In this document: piece after piece, positions 1-9,561 of the stretch
How positions within the stretch are numbered: the first letter of the stretch is position 1
Layout: every line of letters begins with the position of its first letter
From: M3007 sp964484205
GTDB lineage: Bacteria > Bacteroidota > Bacteroidia > Chitinophagales > Saprospiraceae
DNA: 64,000 nt
Assembly (NCBI GenBank): GCA_964484205.1
Contig: CAZAEZ010000007.1
Span: 62,001-126,000, forward strand
Direction: 5' to 3'
Made by a program: the position numbers and the translations under genes
Notes under the pieces: generated by a model
Told to the model about the DNA's origin: nothing
The model's input: only the letters and a program-made list of their open reading frames with translations
The model's database searches: none

Positions 1-249
1 GAGCCACTGGTGTTTGTCGACAATTTTTTCATCCCCGGCAGCAGCACCCCCTTGCACCGCACCGATGCGCAGGGAAATACCTATCAATTGCGCCGGCTGG
101 CCGACGGCTCGGAACATCTGGTGTTGAAAAACTTTCCAACGCCGGCATTTTTGCGCCGGGTTTTGGAAAAACACGGTTTGGAAGTTGAAGTTGCGGAATT
201 GGGACATTACTGGATGGCTGTTTGCCGGTGTGGTGGTTCTGGAAAGTAA
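1..249 (+). CDS. C-terminal end of a probable SAM-dependent methyltransferase (partial)
   Basis: The frame is open to the left edge of the window, so the gene starts upstream; the GTG at position 10 is internal. The visible 83 residues read like the last strand-helix-strand part of a class I SAM methyltransferase: VFVDNFFIPGSSTPL, then the segment FPTPAFLRRVLEKHG, and a last strand ending HYWMAVCR. The substrate cannot be told because the SAM-binding N-terminus is missing. The call rests on a family-like pattern, not on a catalytic motif. Confidence 0.5.
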   Translation, partial: EPLVFVDNFFIPGSSTPLHRTDAQGNTYQLRRLADGSEHLVLKNFPTPAFLRRVLEKHGLEVEVAELGHYWMAVCRCGGSGK

Positions 250-293
250 GACCAGATTTTTTCAGCAATATAAAGCCGTTTAAGGACCTTCGT

Positions 294-1673
294 TTAAGGG
301 TTAAGCAATATTATTTTTTTTAGAACTGCAGCCTTTTTTTTACTCAAAATCAATAAATTGTACGTGCCGGATGGTAGTAATTGGCAGTTCATCTGCCATG
401 GTTGATTACCTTGAAATTGGGTAGCGAAAACTTCCCTGCCGTCCATGCTAAATAACCGGGCTTGGTAGTGTTGGCTGGAATTCAGGCCAGTGCATTGGAT
501 GGTTTGGCCAGACAAATATGGGTTGGGGACTAGACACGTTGGATTGGGCGGCGTTTGCTCCGGTGGTAAAGCGGAGGTTTGGGGCTTTGAATACCACTTT
601 TCCTGGAATTTGCTTTCTACCCATTCATTCAAATACAATTCCTCTTTACGGTATTGGTAATAGTAGCGGTCTCCGGGCAATTCCTCAAAGGTGAACGTTT
701 CGCGGTCTACGATTTTAAATTCTTGCAGACTTTCATCCCATTCGAACAGCGTCGTTGAGTCGGGTATGCCTGGGATTGCCGGATTGGTGTGCCAGAGGCG
801 CTTGCTGCGCAGCCGCCAGTCGCTGAAATTACCACTATAATGGAATTGGACTTCCGTATTTCCCTGAGTGTCGTACAGCGTAGTTGTTTGGTCGCGTGGT
901 TGCCAGAGCCCGGGAATGGATGCAGTAAAATCCCGAAAAGTATCAACCAAGCCGAAGGAATTATAAGTCCAGTTATACTTAAACCGTGGTCGAAATTCAT
1001 AGACAATTCGCCTGCTTTCGATTTGTTCTGTTTTTCGCCCCAGATTGTCATATTGAATGGCGTTTTCGGATCGAACTTTCCAGTTCATGCTGTCAGTTTC
1101 CCATTCACTTTCCTGATTAAAAATTTCCTGATTCATGTTGTCGTACTGACGAATCAACTGACGGTTGTTTATCCAGGTCAAGGTTTGTTGATCCCAGTTT
1201 TCCTGTAAACGCATGGTTACATTTCCAGCTGGGTTGTAAGTAAATAGGTAGCGCGAAATAGGTTTTAATATATTTGGAGCATTGCCAAACTCATGCAACA
1301 CCTCTGTAGGTTGGTCATTTGTGTTGAGGTATGTTGTGGTGCGTGCGTTCAAATCCCAATTGATCAGATCGTAGGAGCGCTCTTCCACAACTACTGTTTG
1401 TTGCGGAAAGTAGCTGTGGAAATACCGGAAACGTTCTTCCCAATGTTTTGCGCTTTCAGGTAAATCGCTGGCGAAAAAGTAGGTTCTGCGTTGTATAACA
1501 CTATCCAGATTGTTGTAATCAAAGGCTGTAGCATCGTGCAGGTAGATGAAACCGACAAATGCAGCCTGTCGGATCCGCTGATAGGTGCTGTCGACACGAA
1601 GGTGCTCGGGCGACTGGGCAATTAGTTGTAGCATGGTGGTCCAAACAGATAATGTAAGCAGACAGTTTTTCAT
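294..1673 (-). CDS. Secreted protein with T9SS type A sorting domain
   Basis: A 459-aa protein with an N-terminal signal peptide (MKNCLLTLSVWTTMLQLIAQ, cleavage near residue 20). The body is rich in Tyr, Trp and Asn and holds repeated strands of the type YDNLGRKTEQI and YDTQGNTEVQFHY, resembling the short YD/RHS-like repeats of secreted Bacteroidota proteins. The last 80 residues form a T9SS type A tail: a VPNPYLSG start, a middle RLFSMDGREV strand, LPSGTYNLLIL, and a basic end. It is therefore expected to pass the inner membrane by Sec and the outer membrane by the type IX system. It stands alone, divergent from the BNR protein at 1799. The biochemical role is unknown. Confidence 0.75.
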   Translation of the reverse strand: MKNCLLTLSVWTTMLQLIAQSPEHLRVDSTYQRIRQAAFVGFIYLHDATAFDYNNLDSVIQRRTYFFASDLPESAKHWEERFRYFHSYFPQQTVVVEERSYDLINWDLNARTTTYLNTNDQPTEVLHEFGNAPNILKPISRYLFTYNPAGNVTMRLQENWDQQTLTWINNRQLIRQYDNMNQEIFNQESEWETDSMNWKVRSENAIQYDNLGRKTEQIESRRIVYEFRPRFKYNWTYNSFGLVDTFRDFTASIPGLWQPRDQTTTLYDTQGNTEVQFHYSGNFSDWRLRSKRLWHTNPAIPGIPDSTTLFEWDESLQEFKIVDRETFTFEELPGDRYYYQYRKEELYLNEWVESKFQEKWYSKPQTSALPPEQTPPNPTCLVPNPYLSGQTIQCTGLNSSQHYQARLFSMDGREVFATQFQGNQPWQMNCQLLPSGTYNLLILSKKKAAVLKKIILLNP

Positions 1674-1798
1674 AGATATATTTTTGAAAGGTTATTTCTA
1701 CAAAGCTACATTTTCCAAAGTGTAAAGTTCCAAGTACTGTGTAAAAGCGGCCCTATTAACCGACTTTCTGTACCTTCCGGCTTTTAAATTGATATTCT

Positions 1799-4717
1799 AT
1801 GATTCGGCAACTTACCTGCATTTTTAAAAACCGGCAACTTCGTTTTTGTACCCTCTTATTTGGAGCGGCCCTAACAATAGGGCATGCACTGAACGCCCAA
1901 AAACCTACCCCCGCCGACATCCGTTTCGAAGGATTTGAACAGCATAAATTGTTGAAACAGAATTCGCTGCTCCAACCGCTCAAACCGGAAAATATCGGCC
2001 CCTCGGTCTTTTCCGGACGGGTAGCCGACGTGGACGTAGACCCCGCCGACCCCACCCGCATGTACGTGGCCTATGCTTCGGGCGGACTGTGGTACAGCGA
2101 AAACAACGGCACGACTTTCAAGCCGGTTTTCGACCAGGAGGCATCCATCACCATCGGCGATATCGCCGTCGACTGGCGGCGTGGGGTGCTCTGGGTGGGT
2201 ACCGGGGAGTGCAACAGCAGCCGGTCGTCCTACGCCGGTACCGGGGTGTATCGCAGTGCCGACGGCGGCAAAACCTGGGAGTGGCGCGGCCTGCCCGAGA
2301 GCCACCACATCAGCCGCATCGTGCTGCACCCGACTGATCCGGAGGTGCTGTGGGTGGCAGTGCTGGGGCATTTGTACAGCCCCAACGCCGAGCGCGGGGT
2401 GTATCGCAGCACCAATGGCGGCCTGAGTTGGACGCGCACGCTGTTCGTCGACAACCAGTCGGGCGCCATCGACCTTTGCCTCGACCCGGCTTCGCCAAAC
2501 ACCGTGTACGCCGCTACCTGGCAGCGCGAGCGCAAGGCCTGGGATTTCAGCGGCGCCGGCGCCGGCTCGGCGATCTGGAAAAGCACCGACGGCGGCGGTA
2601 CCTGGGGCCGCATCAGCACACCGGAAAGCGGCTTCCCGACCGGCGAAAATATCGGGCGCATCGGCCTGTGCGCCGGGGCAAAAGATGGGAAAACCGTGCT
2701 GTACGCCTGTGTGGATAACCAAAATCCCAAACCGAAAAAAGACGAACCCGAGGAGGATGTGTTGACCAAGGATCAGTTGCGCGAAATTTCGGCCGAAGAT
2801 TTTTTGAAACGCTCCGAAGACCAGCTGGCCGCTTTTTTGAAAACAAATAATTTCCCGGAAAAATACACCGCGAAAAAGGTGAAGAGCCTGGTGGAAAAAG
2901 GCAAGATCACGCCCCAAACCCTGGTGGAATACCTGGAAGACGCCAACGCCAAGCTGTTCGATGTCGATTACATCGGCGCCGAGGTGTATCGAAGTGAAGA
3001 CGGCGGACAAACCTGGCAGCGCAGCCACGAAGAACCGCTCGAACGCATGAATTTTACCTACGGCTATTATTTTTCCAACATTCGCTGCCTGCCCGACAAC
3101 CCCGACAAGGTGTACCTGCTGGGTTTTTTGATCCTCTCCAGCGAAGACGGCGGGCAAAACTGGAAAAACATCAACGGCGACAACGTCCATGTCGATCATC
3201 ACGCGCTCTGGCTCAACCCCAACCGACCCGGTTACCTCGTAAACGGCAACGACGGCGGCCTGAACATTTCATGGGACGACGGCGCATCCTGGATCAAATG
3301 CAACAACCCGCCCGTCGGGCAATTTTACGCGATTGCCGTAGACGAGGACAAACCCTACAACGTGTATGGCGGCACGCAGGACAACGGCGTGTGGGTAGGG
3401 CCGTCGAACTACGAAGCCTCCAGCCGCTGGCATGGTTCGGGGCAATACCCGTACAAATCGCTGCTCGGCGGCGACGGCATGCAGGTGGCTATCGACACCC
3501 GGAACAACAACACCGTGTACACCGGTTTTCAGTTCGGATTTTATTTCCGGATTGATAAAAACACCGGACGCAGTAAACCCATTACCCCCAAACACGACCT
3601 GGGCGAGCGCCCCCTGCGGTTCAACTGGCAAACGCCGATCCATCTGAGCAATCATCAGCAGGATGTCCTTTACCTCGGTGCGCACCGCTTGTACCGTTCA
3701 TTCAATCGCGGCGACGACTGGGAAGCCATTTCCGGCGATCTTACCCATGGCGGCAAACCCGGAAATGTGCCATACGGTACGCTGACCTCCATCCACGAAA
3801 GCCCCTTGAAATTCGGCTTGTTGTACACCGGCTCCGACGACGGGCTGATCCACGTCAGCCGCGACGGGGGCGAAACCTGGAAACGCATTTCCGACTCGCT
3901 GCCGCAAAATAGGTGGGTATCCAGGGTGATTGCTTCGGCGCATGAAAAAAGCCGGGTGTATGCCAGTTTGAACGGCTACCGTTGGGACGATTTCATGCCG
4001 TATTTGTATGTGTCGGAAGACTACGGCGCCACCTGGCAACCACTGGATTCCGATCTGCCAGTCGCGCCGGTGAATGTGGTGCGCGAAGACCCGGCCAACC
4101 CCGATGTGCTTTATGTGGGCACCGATTTGGGACTGTACGTATCGGTCGATCGCGGACAGCATTTTCAGGCGGTGGATTCCGGATTTCCCAATGTACCGGT
4201 GCACGATCTGGCTGTTCAGGCGCAGGCGAAGGAGTTGCTTGTCGGCACACACGGGCGGTCAATTTACAAAATGAACATTGCCGGCGTGGAGGCGTTGACA
4301 CCCGAGGTGCTTGCCTCGACTATACACCTGTTTGAATTACCCAAAACCAGATTTTCCAGAAACTGGGGTGTTAAAAGAGCCTACACCGAATTAAAAGACC
4401 CGGAACTACCCGTGCATTTTTATACGGCAAGCGCCGGAACAGCTGCCTGGACCGTCAAAACAAAAGATGGGCTTTTACTCAATAATGGACAGGCGGATTG
4501 TGTTAAAGGCCTGAACTCATTTACCTTCGCGCTGGATTTTCAGGAAGCGGCCTTGAAAAAATATCAAAAAAATGTTCAGGACGCACAAAAAGATAAAAGC
4601 AAACCTGTCACACTGAAAAAAGCCGATACCGGAAAATATTACCTCCAAAAAGGCGCCTATGTGCTGGAAATGCAAAAAGACGGTATTACAACAAGTGCAG
4701 AATTTGTCCTGGAGTAA
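1799..4717 (+). CDS. Secreted sortilin/VPS10-like BNR-repeat beta-propeller protein
   Basis: A 972-aa protein with a signal peptide ending near residue 33 (ALNAQ). Asp-box (BNR) repeats of the form S-x-D-G-G-x-T-W recur: SADGGKTWEW, STNGGLSWTR, STDGGGTWGR, SEDGGQTWQR, SRDGGETWKR and others. This is the signature of the VPS10/sortilin-type ten-bladed propellers common as exported proteins in Bacteroidota. A charged Lys/Glu-rich insertion lies around residues 300-390. The C-terminal ~120 residues look like a separate beta domain; no T9SS tail is seen. Sialidase-type catalytic residues are not apparent, so a binding or exo-hydrolase role is only a guess. The lipoprotein gene follows after about 45 nt and may be cotranscribed. 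Confidence 0.8.
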   Translation: MIRQLTCIFKNRQLRFCTLLFGAALTIGHALNAQKPTPADIRFEGFEQHKLLKQNSLLQPLKPENIGPSVFSGRVADVDVDPADPTRMYVAYASGGLWYSENNGTTFKPVFDQEASITIGDIAVDWRRGVLWVGTGECNSSRSSYAGTGVYRSADGGKTWEWRGLPESHHISRIVLHPTDPEVLWVAVLGHLYSPNAERGVYRSTNGGLSWTRTLFVDNQSGAIDLCLDPASPNTVYAATWQRERKAWDFSGAGAGSAIWKSTDGGGTWGRISTPESGFPTGENIGRIGLCAGAKDGKTVLYACVDNQNPKPKKDEPEEDVLTKDQLREISAEDFLKRSEDQLAAFLKTNNFPEKYTAKKVKSLVEKGKITPQTLVEYLEDANAKLFDVDYIGAEVYRSEDGGQTWQRSHEEPLERMNFTYGYYFSNIRCLPDNPDKVYLLGFLILSSEDGGQNWKNINGDNVHVDHHALWLNPNRPGYLVNGNDGGLNISWDDGASWIKCNNPPVGQFYAIAVDEDKPYNVYGGTQDNGVWVGPSNYEASSRWHGSGQYPYKSLLGGDGMQVAIDTRNNNTVYTGFQFGFYFRIDKNTGRSKPITPKHDLGERPLRFNWQTPIHLSNHQQDVLYLGAHRLYRSFNRGDDWEAISGDLTHGGKPGNVPYGTLTSIHESPLKFGLLYTGSDDGLIHVSRDGGETWKRISDSLPQNRWVSRVIASAHEKSRVYASLNGYRWDDFMPYLYVSEDYGATWQPLDSDLPVAPVNVVREDPANPDVLYVGTDLGLYVSVDRGQHFQAVDSGFPNVPVHDLAVQAQAKELLVGTHGRSIYKMNIAGVEALTPEVLASTIHLFELPKTRFSRNWGVKRAYTELKDPELPVHFYTASAGTAAWTVKTKDGLLLNNGQADCVKGLNSFTFALDFQEAALKKYQKNVQDAQKDKSKPVTLKKADTGKYYLQKGAYVLEMQKDGITTSAEFVLE

Positions 4718-4762
4718 TTTGTAACATCAGTAACCTTTCATCACTCAACGATTTTGAACTCA

Positions 4763-5500
4763 ATGAAAAATGTAAAAAAACTTTTCCTGGCGGTACTCAC
4801 CATTGGAACGTTTACCCTCAGTGGCTGTCTGCATATTTTAGAAGAAGTGACGGTGAAAAACAATGGTTCCGGCACCTATACAATGACGCTCGACATGAGC
4901 GAAATGAAAAGCATGATGGACATGTTCAAAGGCATGTCGGATGACAGCCTGGCAGAAGAGTCGACCGACGAGGCTCCTGCAATGGAAGATAGCGGGATGG
5001 GCGAAATGGGGTCTCAGCTGAGTGCGGTGGCGGCTTCGCTCAAAGACATCAGCGGCCTGACGAACGTGACGGAGATCAACGACACGGCAGCGTTCAAATT
5101 TGGCTACGCCTTTGATTTTGCCGATGTGGCAGCCCTGAACAAAGCCATGCGTATCATCAACAAGGAAAAATACGACAGCAAAGTGGACGAAGTTTTCCGC
5201 TTTAGCGGTAAGAATTTTGAGCGCCTGGCTTCCGGCGACCTCGGCGAAGAAATCAAAAAAGCCCTGGCAGAAGGCGAAGCACAGGATGAAGAAGGCAGCA
5301 TGGATATGGTGAAGACCTTCTTTTCAGACATGACCTACAAGCAGGTCTATCATTTTCCGGACTACCGGGTGAAAAAGTCGAGCAACGACCTGTCCGAAAT
5401 ATCCAACGACGGGCACACGCTCACCATCACGCTCAAGCCCTTCGATGAGGAGCAGCAGAGCAAGAAAATAAGTGTGGGCACAAAAATAAAGTTGAAATAA
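4763..5500 (+). CDS. Lipoprotein of unknown function
   Basis: A 245-aa protein. The ATG at 4763 (MKNVKKLFLAV) is preferred to the TTG nine bases upstream because it begins a normal signal peptide. The lipobox LSGC follows after about 20 residues, predicting lipidation on Cys and membrane anchoring in the envelope. The mature part is acidic and Met-rich (MSEMKSMMDMFKGMSDD), followed by an alpha/beta region without a motif I recognise. It lies 45 nt after the BNR protein on the same strand and ends 17 nt from the convergent gene at 5518, so a two-gene transcript with the BNR protein is likely. Confidence 0.75.
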   Translation: MKNVKKLFLAVLTIGTFTLSGCLHILEEVTVKNNGSGTYTMTLDMSEMKSMMDMFKGMSDDSLAEESTDEAPAMEDSGMGEMGSQLSAVAASLKDISGLTNVTEINDTAAFKFGYAFDFADVAALNKAMRIINKEKYDSKVDEVFRFSGKNFERLASGDLGEEIKKALAEGEAQDEEGSMDMVKTFFSDMTYKQVYHFPDYRVKKSSNDLSEISNDGHTLTITLKPFDEEQQSKKISVGTKIKLK

Positions 5501-5517
5501 CCACCTGAAGTCGCCGG

Positions 5518-6237
5518 TTATTTTTTCCCGATCAGCTGGTCCCATTGGCGGACCGTCACACGTTGCTGCGGCGCCCAGGCGCCGGTTTGCCAGTTCATGG
5601 CTTCCAGATTGTGAAAATTGAGTTTGTAATCAAACTGGGAAGGCACATCGTAGCAATAGCCGTGGTAATAGTATATTTTACCCATTTCCCGGGCGCGCAT
5701 AATTTCCAGCAACATGGTGAACGTGCCCAGGCTGCGTTTGTCGTGTTCGGGGTCAAAAAAACAATACGTGCCCGATACGGCATTTTCCCCAAGGTGAAAG
5801 AAACTGCAGGCCAGCAATTTCCCTTTTTCAAAAATGCTGTATTCCCAGCCTTCGGTCGGGATGTCGGCAGCAAGCGGGTGCAGAAAGGAATAAACGGTGA
5901 GCGGTTGCTGGTCGCGGAAACGCTGCGTGTGTTTCTGAAACAAGTCCTCCTTTTCAGGAGTTAACCGTACGGGTGCGCAACGAACTTCCAGGTCGGCATT
6001 GCGGCGGAGGATTTGCCGCTGGCTTTTTGAAAAATTCAGCGGTACATCCAGCCGGATGCGCAACGGTATGGTCCGGCAAATGCGCCCCCGGCATACGGCA
6101 AAATTGTGGCGGATAATGGAATAGCCAAGCAAACGCCAGCCCTGGCGGAGTATGTGATCCAGGTCGGTGGGGGCGATTGCCAGTAATTCGGCACTTTCAT
6201 CGATAATATCCTCCAGAAATGAGCGGTGCGTTTGCAT
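5518..6237 (-). CDS. Arginyl/leucyl-tRNA-protein transferase-like protein (ATE/Bpt family)
   Basis: A 239-aa protein with the C-terminal (GNAT-fold) half typical of aminoacyl-tRNA-protein transferases. Supporting segments are a QRFRDQQPLTVYSFL-like region, GKLLACSFFHLGENAVSGTYCFFDPEHDKRSLGT (the family has a similar FYDPE...RSLG stretch), and YYYHGYCYDVPSQFDYKLNF near the end (compare the family's YLGYYI...MNYK). The substrate-binding N-terminal Cys cluster of classical ATE/Bpt is not evident; only CRGRICR is present. Family enzymes move Arg or Leu from charged tRNA onto a protein N-terminus as a degradation signal. Here the activity is inferred. It is divergent from ppc. Confidence 0.6.
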   Translation of the reverse strand: MQTHRSFLEDIIDESAELLAIAPTDLDHILRQGWRLLGYSIIRHNFAVCRGRICRTIPLRIRLDVPLNFSKSQRQILRRNADLEVRCAPVRLTPEKEDLFQKHTQRFRDQQPLTVYSFLHPLAADIPTEGWEYSIFEKGKLLACSFFHLGENAVSGTYCFFDPEHDKRSLGTFTMLLEIMRAREMGKIYYYHGYCYDVPSQFDYKLNFHNLEAMNWQTGAWAPQQRVTVRQWDQLIGKK

Positions 6238-6339
6238 GATGCGACAGAAACACAGACGGGGGACAAATTAGTTCCGGGCAATTTTACGGATTTTTTGCGG
6301 TTCCATTTTCATAATCATTCACCCGAGACAGTGTAAAAT

Positions 6340-8979
6340 ATGCAGTTCGATTCACCAGTTGCTTTACCCTATCACACCTACAACAGCCTGTTTCTGAGCC
6401 TGCCATTTCGGGGTATTGAAGAAACGGGGACACACCTGGCGCTGTTTGCCCGCGTTTGTGCAGCCGGGTTTGAAGCCGGCAAGTCGCCCAGGGCAATCAT
6501 TGAGGGGTTCTGGAAAGAATATGCGGAAAAATACTCCGATGCCGAGCGGATCGGCTTGCTTTTTCATTTTGTGCAATACCTGGAGCGGCAGGTGGTGCTG
6601 TTCGATTCGGTGGAAGATGCGTTGTTTGAAAAAACACATGAATTGAACGGCGCCGGCTCGGTGAACCACTTGTTGCTGCGCTTGTCACAAAACGCCGACC
6701 GCAAAAAATTGCTCGAAAAGCTGGCCGGTTTCCAGTTGCGCCTGGTGCTGACGGCACACCCAACCCAATTTTATCCCGGGAAAGTACTGGGCATCATCAA
6801 CGACCTGGGACAGGTGATCCGGGAAAACGATTTGTCGCAGATACGCCTGCTGCTCATGCAACTGGGAAAAACAACTTTTCTGAACAAGGAAAAACCAACG
6901 CCCTACGATGAAGCCGTTAGCCTGGGCTGGTACCTGGAAAATGTATTTTACAGCACCTTGCCCGAAATACTGTTTCACCTGTTGAAAAACCTTGGCCAGG
7001 ATGTGACCCGCTTCGAAAATCCGCAGTTGCTGGCGCTGGGCTTTTGGCCCGGTGGCGATCGCGACGGCAATCCGTTTGTAACTGCAGATATTACCCGAGC
7101 GGTGGCTTCCCGCCTGCGCGGCGCTATTTTGCGCCGCTATTATTACGACCTGCGTAACCTCCGGCGCAGGCTGACCTTCCGGGGTACGGAAGACTGGATC
7201 ATTGCCGCCGAGCAAAAAATTAATAATACGCTGTACCACCCGGATGAGGATGCTTACGAAAATTGCCAACAACTGCTGAACGATCTGATGCAAGCCCGCG
7301 CAGTGTTGATCAACGACCACGACGGCCTGTTTCTGGACGACCTCGACCTGTTGATCCTGAAAATCCGCGTGTTTGGGTTTTATTTCGCCAGCATTGACGT
7401 CCGCCAGGACAGCCGGAAACACGACGCCGTGTGGGAGGCCATACTCCAGAACTGGAGTGAAAAAAATCCGGGCTTCAACTTCCGTGAATTTCAAAAAGCC
7501 GATGAGAATACCCGGATAAACCAGTTGCTGACAACGCCGTTCCGGCTGGATGAAAACGATTATGCCGACGCTTTTGTGAAAGAAACGATCCGGTCATTCC
7601 GGGCCATTGCGACGATTCAGGCTCAAAACGGGGAACTGGGCTGCCATCGGTACATCATCAGTAATTGTCAGTCGGCGATTCATGTAGCGGCTGTGCTGGC
7701 ACTTGCCCGGCTAACCATTGCAAACCCGCCATCCAGAGATGTGGAGTCGCAAACACCCAATGGCAAAACGGCTGCGGAAAGTGCCGGGCCCGGCCTGGAG
7801 CAGACCATGGTAAACCTGGACATTGTTCCGCTTTTCGAAACGGTGGAGGATTTGGCGACGGCTGCGGCAGTCATGGAGAAATTGTACACCAACCCGATTT
7901 ATTGGCAACATTTGAGCATCCGGAACAACCGGCAGACCATCATGCTTGGTTTTTCCGATGGCACGAAAGACGGCGGTTACCTCCGGGCCAACTGGAGTAT
8001 CTATCAGGCCAAGGAAGCGCTCACGCGGGTGAGCCGGAAATACGGCGTCACGGTCATCTTTTTTGACGGCCGGGGTGGCCCGCCCGGCCGCGGTGGCGGG
8101 AACAATGCGAATTATTACGCCGCGCAAGGGGCCGATATTGAAAATCACGAAATCCAGGTGACCATCCAGGGGCAAACGATCAGCAGTACGTACGGCACCA
8201 TTCCGTCGGCCCGGTTTAATATCGAGCGGTTGCTAAGCTCCGGCCTGGAGAATTTCTTATTTGAAACCCATGCACGGGAGTTGTCGGATGCCGATAAGGC
8301 CCTGCTCGACGAACTGGCAGAAGCGTCCTATCAGGCGTATCTGCAATTAAAAAATCACCCGGATTTTGTGCCCTACCTGGAGCAGATTACGCCGCTGAAA
8401 TGGTATGGCGATACGAACATCGCCAGCCGTCCGACAAAACGGGGTACGGCCGCGGCCTTGAAATTTGAAGATTTGCGGGCCATCCCCTTCGTGGGCGCCT
8501 GGGCGCAAATGAAGCAAAACGTACCGGGCTACTTCGGTTTTGGCGCAGCCATTGCCGGCATGCGGGAAGCCGGCCGCTTGGAAGCGCTGCAGGACCTGTA
8601 CCAGCGCTCCCTGTTTTTTCAAACCCTGGTTGAAAACTCCATGCAGTCGTTGTGCAAATCAAACTTCAATGTGACCCAATATTTGTCGGAGCATCCGAAA
8701 TTCAAAGATTTATGGCAGTTGCTGTTCAATGAATATGAAACGGCGGTGAGGGGCTTGTTGGACTTGTCCGGCCAACCGGACATACTGGCAAATAATCCGG
8801 CCTCCAAGGCCAGTATTGCCATGCGGGAAACGATCATTCAGCCGTTGATCGCCATTCAACAATATGCCCTGCAGCAACTTCAATCGGAGGGGCTGGAGCC
8901 GGAGCAGGAAGCGGTTTTCCGAAAATTAGTGCTCCGGGCCATGTTCGGTATTATCAATGCTGCCCGGAATGCGGCGTGA
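6340..8979 (+). CDS. ppc: Phosphoenolpyruvate carboxylase
   Basis: An 879-aa cytoplasmic enzyme, close to the usual family length, that carboxylates PEP with bicarbonate to oxaloacetate and so replenishes the TCA cycle. All signature motifs are visible: LTAHPTQ with the catalytic His near residue 140, GGDRDGNPFVT near 240, and the glycine-rich active-site loop FFDGRGGPPGRGGG near 575 with its essential Arg. A linker near residues 465-490 (Ser/Pro/Gly-rich) looks longer than in E. coli. Transcription probably ends at the hairpin at 9127-9171. Neighbours are metabolically unrelated. Confidence 0.95.
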   Translation: MQFDSPVALPYHTYNSLFLSLPFRGIEETGTHLALFARVCAAGFEAGKSPRAIIEGFWKEYAEKYSDAERIGLLFHFVQYLERQVVLFDSVEDALFEKTHELNGAGSVNHLLLRLSQNADRKKLLEKLAGFQLRLVLTAHPTQFYPGKVLGIINDLGQVIRENDLSQIRLLLMQLGKTTFLNKEKPTPYDEAVSLGWYLENVFYSTLPEILFHLLKNLGQDVTRFENPQLLALGFWPGGDRDGNPFVTADITRAVASRLRGAILRRYYYDLRNLRRRLTFRGTEDWIIAAEQKINNTLYHPDEDAYENCQQLLNDLMQARAVLINDHDGLFLDDLDLLILKIRVFGFYFASIDVRQDSRKHDAVWEAILQNWSEKNPGFNFREFQKADENTRINQLLTTPFRLDENDYADAFVKETIRSFRAIATIQAQNGELGCHRYIISNCQSAIHVAAVLALARLTIANPPSRDVESQTPNGKTAAESAGPGLEQTMVNLDIVPLFETVEDLATAAAVMEKLYTNPIYWQHLSIRNNRQTIMLGFSDGTKDGGYLRANWSIYQAKEALTRVSRKYGVTVIFFDGRGGPPGRGGGNNANYYAAQGADIENHEIQVTIQGQTISSTYGTIPSARFNIERLLSSGLENFLFETHARELSDADKALLDELAEASYQAYLQLKNHPDFVPYLEQITPLKWYGDTNIASRPTKRGTAAALKFEDLRAIPFVGAWAQMKQNVPGYFGFGAAIAGMREAGRLEALQDLYQRSLFFQTLVENSMQSLCKSNFNVTQYLSEHPKFKDLWQLLFNEYETAVRGLLDLSGQPDILANNPASKASIAMRETIIQPLIAIQQYALQQLQSEGLEPEQEAVFRKLVLRAMFGIINAARNAA

Positions 8980-9022
8980 CCCGGGCAGTATCAATCTGAA
9001 GATTTGCGAATGAAGGTCCATT

Positions 9023-9095
9023 AAACACATAGGCACATAGGACACATAGCCATTCGAAAATTAAAATTCTATGTGTCCTATGTGCCTATGTGTTT
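9023..9095. repeat. Perfect 27-bp inverted repeat built from ACATAGG units
   Basis: The arms at 9023-9049 and 9069-9095 are exact reverse complements, separated by 19 nt. Each arm is made of short ACATAGG/CACATAG units. The hairpin lies just after ppc and before the terminator at 9127. It looks like a dispersed, REP-like palindrome of the sort common between Bacteroidota genes, though only one copy occurs in this window. A function in mRNA 3'-end protection is possible but unproven. Confidence 0.8.
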
Positions 9096-9126
9096 TTATC
9101 AATTGGTTGTGTTTTGTACCGGGCAC

Positions 9127-9171
9127 AAAAAAATCCCGGATTTTTCAACAAGAAAAGTCCGGGATTTTTTT
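9127..9171. terminator. Bidirectional intrinsic terminator between ppc and the STAS gene
   Basis: The stem AAAAAAATCCCGGA / TCCGGGATTTTTTT (9127-9140 with 9158-9171) has A/T runs on both outer sides, so it can end transcription from ppc on plus and from the STAS gene on minus. The two genes converge here. Confidence 0.85.
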
Positions 9172-9186
9172 GCCTGCAGGAAAGGC

Positions 9187-9561
9187 CTACTCACCCGCCT
9201 TCAACTCGCGCTCGATTTCCTCCATTTTTACATAATCAACAGCTTCGCTGATGGTTGGCGCCATGGCAAGTATCGTATCCAGGCGGGAGATTTCAATCAA
9301 CTTGGTGACCATGGGCTGTAATTCACCGGCAATCACAAAGGAGCCCTGGTCTTTCCAGAGGCGGTGTGCTGTCAAAATGGCACTAAGGCCGCTGGAGTCT
9401 ACAAACCGGACCTGGGATAAATCAAGGATGAGGTTGCGGGTGCCTTCCTGATTTAAAATAATAAAATCGCTTTTCAGTTGCGGGGCAATGACGGAATTGA
9501 GGTTTTCCTCTTCCAAAGTAAGCACCGCATATTGATCTTGCTTATCGATGTTGTATTTCAT
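9187..9561 (-). CDS. STAS-domain protein (anti-sigma factor antagonist type)
   Basis: A 124-aa single-domain protein of the SpoIIAA/RsbV class. The strand LILDLSQVRFVDSSGLSA (residues 44-61) carries the conserved D-S-S-G-L motif, where one Ser is normally phosphorylated by a partner-switching kinase. The length fits a stand-alone STAS domain with a short charged tail (MEEIERELKAGE). No kinase, phosphatase or sigma factor is adjacent, so its partners must lie elsewhere. It converges on ppc and shares the terminator at 9127-9171. Confidence 0.85.
   Translation of the reverse strand: MKYNIDKQDQYAVLTLEEENLNSVIAPQLKSDFIILNQEGTRNLILDLSQVRFVDSSGLSAILTAHRLWKDQGSFVIAGELQPMVTKLIEISRLDTILAMAPTISEAVDYVKMEEIERELKAGE

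Noticed and set aside
1871..3202. 443-aa open frame antisense to the BNR protein
   Set aside because: Shadow of the real gene; composition is Gly/Val/His-rich without domains.
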